Shown one piece after another: positions 1 through 5,790 of a stretch of DNA of 5,944 nt. Source of the DNA: a bacterium. Its GTDB lineage: Bacteria > Vulcanimicrobiota > Vulcanimicrobiia > Vulcanimicrobiales > SCRA01. The notes beneath the pieces are model-generated. The model made no database searches. It saw only the letters and a program-made list of their open reading frames with translations, and had not been told where the DNA came from. The stretch is taken from positions 1 through 5,944 of the forward strand of contig JAGWST010000201.1 of NCBI GenBank assembly GCA_028869325.1, given 5' to 3'. Numbering within the stretch: position 1 is the stretch's first letter; each line of letters begins with the position of its first letter. The translations under genes and the position numbers were made by a program.

Positions 1-1482
1 GCCGGCTGGCTGGAGATCCACGAGCTGCTCCATCGCCACGGCGTCTCCTCGAACGCCACCATGCTCTACGGCACCATCGAGACGCTGGAGGAGCGCGTGG
101 AGCACTTGATCGCGCTGCGCGAGTCGCAGCAGCGCTCGCCCGGCTTCAACGCCTTCATTCCGCTGGCGTTCCATCCCGACGGGAACAAGCTCGACTACTG
201 CGGCTGGACTACCGGTCTCGCCGATCTGCGCATGTTTGCCGTGGCGCGCCTGATGCTCCACAATTTCGATCACATCAAAGCCTACTGGATGATCCAAGGC
301 CTCAAGGTCTGTCAGCTGGCACTGCACTTCGGCGCCGACGACATGGATGGCACGCACGGCGAGTCCGACGAGGAGCGCATCTACCACGCCGCCGGCACGC
401 ACTCGGGTCAATACGTCGATGCGAAGGTCTTTCGCTCGCTGATCGAAGAGGCGGGCTTTGTGCCGGTGCGCCGCAATACCACGTACGACGAGTTCACCTT
501 CGACTGGGAGCCGCCCAAGGAGTACCCCGTCGACGTCAAGGGCCGGCGGATCGAGGGCGAGGTCGCGGAGCAGTGGTGGGGGAACGGCGCCTATCCGGTC
601 GGCCGGGCGCTGGAGGCGGCACGCGCGATGCTCACCCAGAGGCCGCGCGCGCTGCGCAGCGGCCGCATCAAGTACACCAACGACCTGCCGCTCTACACCG
701 CCTTCGATCTGAGCCAGGTGCTCTACCCCGGGCGCTTGAGTGCCGACGTGCCGGCCGAGCTCAACCGTAAGCTCCTCTCGGGTGAGCTGGACCTCTCGCC
801 GGTGAGCTCGTACTTCTACGCCCAGCACGACGATCAATTGGCGCTGCTGCCGGACGTCTGCATCGGGGCGCGCACGCAGGTGCTCTCCGTGGTGCTGCTC
901 TCCGACGTGCCCCCCGCGCTGCTGGCCGGGCGCCCGATCCACGTCACCAGCGAGAGCGCCTCGGGGCGCGCCCTGCTGGAGCTGCTGCTGCGGCGCCGTT
1001 ACGGCGTCGAGCCGACCTTCATCGAGCACCATGATCCGCTGACGGCCTTCCTGAACGACGATGTGCCGGCGCTGGTGATCGGCGACCGCGCGATCGACGC
1101 GCGCGAAGAGGCGCGCGCCGCCGACGTCTACGACCTGGGCACGCTCTGGAACGAGTGGACGGGCGATGAGATGGTCTACGCCGTCTGGGCCGTTCGCCGC
1201 GATGCGCTGGAGTCGCGTCGCGACGACGTCGCCGCCTGCGTGGAGGCGCTGCGCAGGTCGCTAGCCTGGGGTCTCACCCACAAGGACGATGTGATCTCGG
1301 CTGCGGAGCGGCAGCAGCCGCGCGGGCCCGGCTTCTACCAAGTCTACTACGACACGCTGAAGTTCAACTTGGACGATAAGGCGCGGCGCGGGCTGGCACG
1401 CTTCTACGACGAGCTTGCCGAGGCGGGCATGCTCGATGCCGTGCCGTCGGTCTCCCCGGAGGATCTGCGTGTCGCTCGCTGA
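1..1482 (+). CDS. MqnE-MqnA fusion: aminofutalosine synthase (C-terminal half) joined to chorismate dehydratase; 5' partial
   Basis: The frame is open from base 1 to the TGA at 1480-1482, giving 493 visible residues; the start lies upstream. Residues 1 to about 165 match the C-terminal half of MqnE, the radical SAM enzyme that joins 3-[(1-carboxyvinyl)oxy]benzoate to SAM: NATMLYG, IPLAFHPD (53-60) and HFGADDMDGT (109-118) are visible. The CxxxCxxC cysteines would be upstream. After a linker of about 55 residues, residues 222-493 form a full MqnA domain, which dehydrates chorismate to that same intermediate. It shows YTNDLPLY (Asn227), VLSVVLLS (Ser296), TSESASG (316-322), LVIGD (358-362) and DLGTLWNEWTG (378-388). 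Asn227 and Ser296 appear to be the family's active-site residues, placed from memory and not by alignment. No stop separates the domains, so one polypeptide carries two consecutive pathway steps. These enzymes are usually separate proteins. Family calls are strong; whether the product stays fused in the cell is inference. Confidence 0.9.
   Translation, partial: AGWLEIHELLHRHGVSSNATMLYGTIETLEERVEHLIALRESQQRSPGFNAFIPLAFHPDGNKLDYCGWTTGLADLRMFAVARLMLHNFDHIKAYWMIQGLKVCQLALHFGADDMDGTHGESDEERIYHAAGTHSGQYVDAKVFRSLIEEAGFVPVRRNTTYDEFTFDWEPPKEYPVDVKGRRIEGEVAEQWWGNGAYPVGRALEAARAMLTQRPRALRSGRIKYTNDLPLYTAFDLSQVLYPGRLSADVPAELNRKLLSGELDLSPVSSYFYAQHDDQLALLPDVCIGARTQVLSVVLLSDVPPALLAGRPIHVTSESASGRALLELLLRRRYGVEPTFIEHHDPLTAFLNDDVPALVIGDRAIDAREEARAADVYDLGTLWNEWTGDEMVYAVWAVRRDALESRRDDVAACVEALRRSLAWGLTHKDDVISAAERQQPRGPGFYQVYYDTLKFNLDDKARRGLARFYDELAEAGMLDAVPSVSPEDLRVAR
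1458..1463 (+). promoter_or_regulatory. ribosome binding site that decides the mqnC start
   Basis: GGAGGA lies 5 bases before the GTG at 1469, inside the end of the upstream fusion gene. It favours this GTG over the in-frame ATG at 1415, whose added residues (rich in Arg and Cys) look like read-through of the other gene's frame. Confidence 0.75.
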
Positions 1483-2560
1483 CGTACTCGACCGCGCCGC
1501 CGCCGGCGGCCGCCTCACGTTCGACGAGGGCGTGCGGCTCTATACGCAAGCCCCCCTCCACGAGCTGGGGGCGGCGGCATACTATCGCCGCATGCAGCTG
1601 CACCCGGGCAGCGACGTCACCTACGTGATCGACACGACGATCAACTACACCAACGTCTGCAACGTCCACTGCACCTTCTGCGCCTTCTACCGTCACGAAG
1701 GCTCGCGGGAGGGCTATACGATGTCGCACGACGAGGTACTGGAGCACGTGCGCTTCGCCGCCGACCAAGGGGCGACGCAGATCATGATCCAGGGCGGCGT
1801 CAATCCGGAGCTTCCGCTCTCGTGGTTCACGGAGCTCTTCCGCAAGGTGAGCGAGCGCTTCCCCAAGGTCGACATCCACTCGCTCTCCGTCTCCGAGGTC
1901 TTGGGCCTGGCCAAGGTGGAGGGGAGGAGCGTCGAGGAGACGCTGCGCGCGCTCAAGGAGGCCGGGATGAAGTCTCTCCCGGGTGCCGGCGCGGAGATCC
2001 TGGTCGACCGCGTGCGCAAGCGCATCAGCGCGCGTAAGGTCGCGCCGGACGGCTGGATCGAGGTGATGCGCCAGGCGCAGTGCCTGGGGATGCCGACCAC
2101 GGCAACGATGATGTTCGGCAGCGTGGAGACGAAAGAGGAGCGCATCGAGCACCTGGAGGTCATCCGCCGCCTGCAGGACGAGCATGCCGGCGGCTTCACG
2201 GCCTTCATTCCCTGGTACTACGTGCCGCACAACACCTACCTGCGCGGGAACGAAGCCAGCGGCTACGAGTACCTGCGCGTATTGGCGGTCTCGCGTCTCT
2301 ACCTGGACAACGTGGCACACCTGCAGGCATCGTGGCTCACGCCGGGCCTCAAGATGGGGCAGATCGCGCTCTTCTACGGCTGCGACGATATGGGTGGGAC
2401 GATCATCGAGGAGAAGGTGGTCAAGCTCGCCGGATCGACGAATGAGGCGACGCGCGCACAGTTGGAGCGCGTCATCCGCGACGCGGGCTTCAACCCCGTG
2501 ATTCGCGACACGTACTGGAACCTGCGCCCCGAGATGCCGCTGGCGACGGCCAACGCCTAG
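1469..2560 (+). CDS. mqnC: MqnC, cyclic dehypoxanthine futalosine synthase (radical SAM)
   Basis: This 363-residue radical SAM enzyme cyclises dehypoxanthine futalosine to its cyclic form, a later step of the futalosine menaquinone pathway in the cytosol. The 4Fe-4S motif CNVHCTFC gives Cys64, Cys68 and Cys71 (CxxxCxxC), followed by AFYRHEGSREGY, which is typical of MqnC and not MqnE. Further family landmarks are QGGVNPE (108-114), SLPGAGAEIL (169-178), ATMMFG (212-217) and FYGCDDMGGT (302-311). Length is normal for the family. The GTG start is chosen for its strong SD and because the protein then begins at the usual distance before the radical SAM motif. The gene overlaps the MqnE-MqnA frame by 14 bases, which implies one operon and probable translational coupling. 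MqnB or another nucleosidase and MqnD are not in the window. The protein is clearly a paralogue of the MqnE part upstream. Confidence 0.93.
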   Translation: MSLADVLDRAAAGGRLTFDEGVRLYTQAPLHELGAAAYYRRMQLHPGSDVTYVIDTTINYTNVCNVHCTFCAFYRHEGSREGYTMSHDEVLEHVRFAADQGATQIMIQGGVNPELPLSWFTELFRKVSERFPKVDIHSLSVSEVLGLAKVEGRSVEETLRALKEAGMKSLPGAGAEILVDRVRKRISARKVAPDGWIEVMRQAQCLGMPTTATMMFGSVETKEERIEHLEVIRRLQDEHAGGFTAFIPWYYVPHNTYLRGNEASGYEYLRVLAVSRLYLDNVAHLQASWLTPGLKMGQIALFYGCDDMGGTIIEEKVVKLAGSTNEATRAQLERVIRDAGFNPVIRDTYWNLRPEMPLATANA

Positions 2561-2581
2561 TGGACGTTACAGGCCACTAGG
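2556..2581. repeat. perfect inverted repeat straddling the mqnC stop codon
   Basis: CCTAGTGG (2556-2563) and CCACTAGG (2574-2581) are perfect complements with a 10-base loop. The left arm contains the mqnC TAG stop. No T-run follows, so this is not a canonical intrinsic terminator. It could be an RNA hairpin protecting the mqn transcript's 3' end, a weak terminator, or an operator for the LysR gene that begins 43 bases downstream. The spacing does not fit a symmetric T-N11-A LysR box. Confidence 0.5.
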
Positions 2582-2624
2582 GCGCCGCAGGGGTTCAATC
2601 GCACGGCGCGATACATGTGACGCC

Positions 2625-3536
2625 GTGGAGCTGCGGCAGTTGCGGTACTTCCGCGCCGTCTGTGAAGCCGGGGGCTTCGCCAAGGCCGCGGCCGTGCTGG
2701 AGGCAAGCCAGTCCAACCTGAGCGCGCAGGTCGCGGCATTGGAGCGCGAGCTGGGGGCTCAGCTGTTGCGACGCGTCGCGCACGGCGTCGAGCCGACGCC
2801 CGCCGGCGGCGTTCTGCTGGAGAGCGTGCGGGCTATCGAGGACCGTTTGCAGGCCGCCGCCCGCGATGTCGAGGCGCTGGCGGCGGGGCGCAGCGGATCG
2901 GCGCGCGTCGGCCTGATCGGCACGCTGGTGGCACTGGTCACCCGGGCGTTCCTCGATCGCATGAGCGCGCTCCATCCCGGCATCGCGATCACGGTGACCG
3001 AGGGCGCGACCACCACGCTCGAGCGCGATCTCGCCGCCGCTCATCTCGACGTCGCGCTGATCAACCTCCCCGCCTCGCTGCGCAGCGTGCGCACCAAAGC
3101 GCTCTTCATCGAGGAGTTGGTGGCGGTAGTGCCGGCGGAGCGCGCCGGCCGAGGCGAGCTGAGGCTGGCGGAGCTGGCGGAGCGCCCATGGCTTCTGCCG
3201 GGGAGCGAGAACGCGCTGCGCGGCGTGATCGAGGCGGCCTGCGAGCGCGCCGGTTTCCGGCCGCGCGTGGTCTACGAGTATGAGACCATCCGTCTGGTCG
3301 ATGAGGCGATGCACGCCGTCCGCGGTGTGACGCTCTTGCCGGCTGCCGGGGTCGTCGATCGAGCGCCGGAGGGATTCGCGGTCCGGCGTGTGGTGGACGC
3401 TCCATCACGTGTCGTCGGGCTCGGTTGGCTCCGCGAGCGCCCGCCGGCTCCACCAGCCGCCGCTGCGCTTGCGGTGCTCGAAGAGGTCGTCCGCCGCGCC
3501 GTCGGCCAGCGCCGTCCCGGGCTGCGCCTAGTTTGA
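2625..3536 (+). CDS. LysR-type transcriptional regulator
   Basis: The 303-residue protein has the standard LysR layout. An N-terminal winged helix-turn-helix spans about residues 1-60 (begins MELRQLRYFRAV; recognition region ASQSNLSAQVAALERELG; wing LLRRVAHGVEPTPAG). A linker helix follows to about 88, then a periplasmic-binding-like effector domain from about 91 (SARVGLIGTL) to the C-terminus. It should act as a cytosolic DNA-binding regulator controlled by a small molecule; the ligand cannot be read from the sequence. The GTG start gives the usual LysR N-terminus, but no clear SD precedes it. The gene follows mqnC by 64 bases on the same strand, whereas many LysR genes are divergent from their target, so a role in menaquinone control is only a possibility. 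Possible targets are itself, the mqn genes or the small ORF downstream. The C-terminal 30 residues are rich in Ala, Pro and Arg. Confidence 0.92.
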   Translation: MELRQLRYFRAVCEAGGFAKAAAVLEASQSNLSAQVAALERELGAQLLRRVAHGVEPTPAGGVLLESVRAIEDRLQAAARDVEALAAGRSGSARVGLIGTLVALVTRAFLDRMSALHPGIAITVTEGATTTLERDLAAAHLDVALINLPASLRSVRTKALFIEELVAVVPAERAGRGELRLAELAERPWLLPGSENALRGVIEAACERAGFRPRVVYEYETIRLVDEAMHAVRGVTLLPAAGVVDRAPEGFAVRRVVDAPSRVVGLGWLRERPPAPPAAAALAVLEEVVRRAVGQRRPGLRLV

Positions 3537-3559
3537 CATAGGTACCGTCTCGTAAAGAT
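3533..3559 (+). promoter_or_regulatory. candidate promoter with a perfect -35 box at the LysR stop
   Basis: TTGACA (3533-3538) matches the sigma-70 -35 consensus exactly and contains the LysR TGA stop. An A/T-rich TAAAGAT (3553-3559) follows after 14 bases, a short spacing and a poor -10 match, so the promoter is tentative. If used, it would drive the small ORF at 3650 with a leader of about 85 bases. Confidence 0.35.
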
Positions 3560-3587
3560 CGGTACTGGCGCCGCAAAAAGCCCGTAC
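3537..3587. repeat. GTAC-centred repeats beside the candidate promoter
   Basis: CATAGGTACCG (3537-3547) and GATCGGTACTG (3557-3567) agree at 8 of 11 positions and lie exactly 20 bases apart. A third, weaker copy, CGTACTT, has its GTAC at 3584-3587, 22 bases after the second. Spacing near two helical turns would place all three on one DNA face, as for a regulator binding site. The copies are short, so chance is not excluded. Confidence 0.35.
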
Positions 3588-3639
3588 TTCCCCGGAGGCG
3601 CGCTCGATCTTGTCCGCGCTACCATGACGGCATGAGAGC

Positions 3640-3645
3640 GGAGGG
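3640..3645 (+). promoter_or_regulatory. ribosome binding site of the small ORF
   Basis: GGAGGG ends 4 bases before the ATG at 3650. It is among the best SD sequences in the window and is the main reason to treat the short frame behind it as a gene. An in-frame ATG at 3632 would add six residues but lies before this SD. Confidence 0.6.
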
Positions 3646-3649
3646 CACC

Positions 3650-3802
3650 ATGAACGAGCGTCATAGCATTCCGGTGCGGCCCACGGATAGCCAGCCCGAA
3701 GTCGAAGAGCCCACCATCGGATTCGCACGGGTCGTGAACAACTTGAACCGGCACCGAGTACCGGGCATCTTTTCGGGCTGGGGGCCGCGCATTCACCTTT
3801 AG
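3650..3802 (+). CDS. small protein of 50 residues, function unknown
   Basis: An ATG with a strong SD opens a 50-codon frame ending at TAG (3800-3802). I do not recognise the product. It starts MNERHSIPVRPTDSQPEVEE, has a central FARVVNNLNRHRVPG and ends GIFSGWGPRIHL. The N-terminal half is polar, with Pro and acidic residues; the C-terminal part is basic, with glycine and aromatic residues. There is no signal peptide, membrane segment or cysteine. About three quarters of third positions are G or C, in line with real genes here. It fills a gap of 300 bases between the LysR gene and mnmA, and it converges on mnmA with 34 bases between the stop codons and no clear terminator. A role linked to the LysR regulator is conceivable only from position. 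It could be a genuine small protein, a peptide precursor or a chance frame. Confidence 0.5.
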   Translation: MNERHSIPVRPTDSQPEVEEPTIGFARVVNNLNRHRVPGIFSGWGPRIHL

Positions 3803-3836
3803 CAGCAGGTCACGGAGAGGCGGCGAGGGAGCAGCC

Positions 3837-4913
3837 CTACAGCGCTCGGGCGATGGTCGCGCCGCCAAGCACTTCTTGCCCGTCCTCGGCATAGATCACC
3901 ACCAACTGCCCCGGTGTGATCGCCCGCAACGGCTGGTCGAAGCGCAGCCGCAACCTCCCATCGATCAATGCAGCCTCGGCAGGCGCCAGCTGCGCGCGGT
4001 AGCGCGGCATCGCCAGCACGCGCTTGGGGAGCGTGCGAATGAGGTTCACGGCATCGGCCTCGAGACCGGATGCCGCAAGCTCGTCCTCACGACCGACGAC
4101 CACGGTGTTGGTCGCCGGGTCGATGCGCGTCACGTACCACGGACCGTCGCCGCCGGCGTTCGCCGGCAGGCGGCGCCGCTGCCCAACCGTGTAGGAGAGG
4201 ACGCCGTCGTGGTCGCCGAGTCGCTCGCCGCCGCTGCTGACGATCGCGCCGGGCACCTGAGCCTGCGGCCGTAGCTCGCGCACGATGTCGCGATAGTCGC
4301 CGCCTTCGACGAAGCAGATGTCCTGCGACTCGGGCTTGTCGTGCACGGGCATCCCGAAGCGCGCCGCCAGCTCGCGCGTATGCGACTTCTCGTGGTCGCC
4401 CAACGGCAGGATCAGGGAGGCGAGCTGGGCGCGATCGAGCTGCGCGAGCGCGTACGACTGGTCCTTGCCGAGATCGACCGCGCGCAGGAGGTGCGGGCCG
4501 TCGGCTCCCTGCCGTAGGCGCGCGTAGTGGCCGGTTGCCACCTTCGACCCACCAAGCTGCTTTGCGTAGCGCCACAGGGTGCCCAGTTTGAGGTGATTGT
4601 TGCAGAGCACACAGGGGTTCGGCGTCCGCCCCTGGACGTACTCGTCGGCGAAGCGATCGACGACCTCGCGGCGAAACGCCTCCTTGAAGTCCACGACGTA
4701 GTGCTTGATACCGATCGCCGCCGCGGAGCGCCGCGCATCGTCGAAGTCGTCGACGCCGCAACAGCTCTTGGCACGCCGTTCACCGCGCCGCTGCTCATAG
4801 AGACGCATGGTGACACCGATCACCTCGTAACCGGCCTCCACCAGGAGCGCCGCAGCGACCGCCGAGTCGACGCCGCCGCTCATCGCGGCGACGACGCGTT
4901 CACGCTTGGCCAT
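3837..4913 (-). CDS. mnmA: MnmA, tRNA U34 2-thiouridylase
   Basis: This 358-residue cytosolic enzyme activates U34 of tRNA Lys, Glu and Gln with ATP and inserts sulfur to make the 2-thio group of the wobble base. The PP-loop ATP motif SGGVDS is at residues 12-17. TPNPCVLCN carries Cys101, the usual catalytic position, and Cys104; SQDICF carries Cys200, the second catalytic cysteine. ATGHYAR (127-133), GKDQSYAL (149-156) and YTVGQRR are further family motifs, followed by the C-terminal beta-barrel domains. Length is typical. The ATG at 4911-4913 gives the normal N-terminus (MAKRERVVAAMSGG); a longer frame from 5033 would run under the divergent rodZ-like gene and adds no family sequence. The SD before this ATG is weak. 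The three-cysteine CxxC-plus-C pattern is that of the iron-sulfur-dependent MnmA type. The sulfur donor, a cysteine desulfurase, is not in the window. Confidence 0.95.
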   Translation of the reverse strand: MAKRERVVAAMSGGVDSAVAAALLVEAGYEVIGVTMRLYEQRRGERRAKSCCGVDDFDDARRSAAAIGIKHYVVDFKEAFRREVVDRFADEYVQGRTPNPCVLCNNHLKLGTLWRYAKQLGGSKVATGHYARLRQGADGPHLLRAVDLGKDQSYALAQLDRAQLASLILPLGDHEKSHTRELAARFGMPVHDKPESQDICFVEGGDYRDIVRELRPQAQVPGAIVSSGGERLGDHDGVLSYTVGQRRRLPANAGGDGPWYVTRIDPATNTVVVGREDELAASGLEADAVNLIRTLPKRVLAMPRYRAQLAPAEAALIDGRLRLRFDQPLRAITPGQLVVIYAEDGQEVLGGATIARAL

Positions 4914-4980
4914 GACAGGATTCTCGCTCTTCCCCGCTAAAACGTCGCTAACTTTCTGTACCCGGAAAGGAATTGCGCCG
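4914..4980. promoter_or_regulatory. divergent intergenic region with an 11-bp-phased direct repeat
   Basis: These 67 bases separate the mnmA and rodZ-like starts and should hold both promoters if each gene has its own. The centre is less G+C-rich than its surroundings. CGCTAA occurs at 4935-4940 and 4946-4951, 11 bases apart, or one helical turn, which suggests a regulator site or overlapping promoter elements. No clear -35/-10 pair could be assigned on either strand. Confidence 0.4.
4966..4971 (+). promoter_or_regulatory. ribosome binding site supporting the TTG start of the rodZ-like gene
   Basis: AAAGGA ends 9 bases before the TTG at 4981. It supports this start over the in-frame ATG at 4906, which lies within the mnmA coding region and has no SD of this quality. 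Confidence 0.6.
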
Positions 4981-5790
4981 TTGCCATCACTCGGGGAGCA
5001 ATTTCGCGCCGCCCGCGAGGCGCGAGGCGTCACGCTCTCGGAGGTCGCCGAGCGTATCCATATCCGATCGGTCTACTTGCAGGCTATCGAGGAAGAGGAT
5101 TGGCCCTCGATCGGAGCCGCAGTGTACGTGCGCGGCTTTCTGCGCACCTATGCACGCTTCCTCGGGCTGGACCCCGAGGGCGCGGTCACCGAGTTCAGCG
5201 ACCTCACCGGGATCATGCCGCCGGCGACCGCCCTCGAGCAGAGCGGGGCGCCCGCGCGCTCCGGCCCCTCGATCTGGGTCTGGCTGGCCGGCATCGTGGC
5301 GGTCGCCCTGCTGGCGATCGTCGGCTACAGCTTCTGGCAGCTGGAGTTGCCGGCTGGGAGCGCGGCGGGCGTTGGCGCCGCTGGCGCCGCCGCCTCGCCG
5401 GCGGCGACGCTCGCCGGCGGCCCATCTCCGCGTGCGGCAGCCAGCGCTCCGCCGTCACCGACTCCGGCCCCTCAAGCAACCGCACCACTCCCGCCGGCGC
5501 TCGCACCCTCGGGCCTCGAGTCGGTGACGCTCACCTGGACTGCCCCGTCGTGGGTGCGCGTGATCGTCGACGGCAGACAGGTCAGCGAGGGCACGTTCCC
5601 CGCCTCGACCGTGCGCACGTACCGCGGGGGATCCATCTCGCTGCGCATCGGCAACGCGGGCGGTGTGGAGATCAAGGAGAACGGTCGCGATCTCGGTATG
5701 CTGGGGCACTCCGGCGACGTGATGGACCGCCTCTTCAGCACGGCCCCAAATTCCACCCTGGAGCACGACGGCACAAGGAACCATGGCTGA
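4981..5790 (+). CDS. rodZ: RodZ-like protein: helix-turn-helix, one membrane segment, DUF4115-type C-terminal domain
   Basis: RodZ links the MreB cytoskeleton to the membrane in rod-shaped bacteria. The 269-residue product has all its parts. A cytosolic Xre-type helix-turn-helix covers residues 3-75, with [30 protein letters not shown] and [15 protein letters not shown]. One membrane helix spans about 98-119 ([20 protein letters not shown]). A linker rich in Ala, Pro and Ser runs from about 122 to 178, and a beta-rich periplasmic domain follows at about 181-253 ([17 protein letters not shown] through SGDVMDRLF). The start is TTG with an SD; it yields the normal RodZ N-terminus directly before the first helix. 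The gene is divergent from mnmA and overlaps yajQ by 8 bases, so the two are probably translated together. The symbol rests on domain order; binding to MreB cannot be shown here. Some proteins of this layout are annotated only as HTH/DUF4115 proteins. Confidence 0.85.
   Translation: MPSLGEQFRAAREARGVTLSEVAERIHIRSVYLQAIEEEDWPSIGAAVYVRGFLRTYARFLGLDPEGAVTEFSDLTGIMPPATALEQSGAPARSGPSIWVWLAGIVAVALLAIVGYSFWQLELPAGSAAGVGAAGAAASPAATLAGGPSPRAAASAPPSPTPAPQATAPLPPALAPSGLESVTLTWTAPSWVRVIVDGRQVSEGTFPASTVRTYRGGSISLRIGNAGGVEIKENGRDLGMLGHSGDVMDRLFSTAPNSTLEHDGTRNHG
5775..5779 (+). promoter_or_regulatory. ribosome binding site of yajQ inside the rodZ-like gene
   Basis: AAGGA lies 3 bases before the yajQ ATG at 5783, within the last codons of the upstream gene. 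The spacing is short, which fits expression that leans on coupling to the upstream gene. Confidence 0.45.

Noticed and set aside
1415..1468. Longer start for mqnC at the ATG 1415
   Set aside because: The 18 added residues are rich in Arg and Cys, unlike the family, and the GTG at 1469 has the SD.
1364..2320. Long open frame on the minus strand across mqnC (318 codons)
   Set aside because: It is antisense to a clear radical SAM gene. High G+C at third positions removes stops from the opposite strand, and the product (rich in Arg, Ala and His) has no recognisable motif.
3528..3728. Minus-strand frame of 66 codons opposite the small ORF
   Set aside because: It begins with GTG without an SD, while the plus-strand frame has a strong one; the product looks like random high-GC sequence.
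3803..3836. Possible terminator between the small ORF and mnmA
   Set aside because: No stem with a T tract could be found on either strand in these 34 bases.
3272..3892. Minus-strand frame of 206 codons over the LysR end, the gap and the mnmA end
   Set aside because: The product has no family features, runs antisense to LysR and overlaps the true mnmA C-terminus in another frame.
4151..4166. Inverted repeat GCCGGCG-TT-CGCCGGC inside mnmA
   Set aside because: A two-base loop is too tight for a good hairpin and the bases are explained by coding for a Pro-Ala-Asn-Ala-Gly stretch.
4087..4761. Minus-strand frame of 224 codons within mnmA
   Set aside because: It is an out-of-frame shadow of mnmA with Arg/Ala/Gly-biased sequence and no motif.
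4906..4980. ATG 4906 as start of the rodZ-like gene
   Set aside because: It lies inside mnmA and adds 25 residues with no RodZ similarity; the TTG at 4981 has an SD and gives the usual N-terminus.
4914..5033. Longer start for mnmA at 5033
   Set aside because: It would add 40 residues unlike MnmA and would overlap the start of the rodZ-like gene.
5388..5406. Inverted repeat CGCCGCC/GGCGGCG in the Ala/Pro linker of the rodZ-like gene
   Set aside because: It lies in Ala- and Pro-coding GC-rich low-complexity sequence, where such arms are expected by chance.
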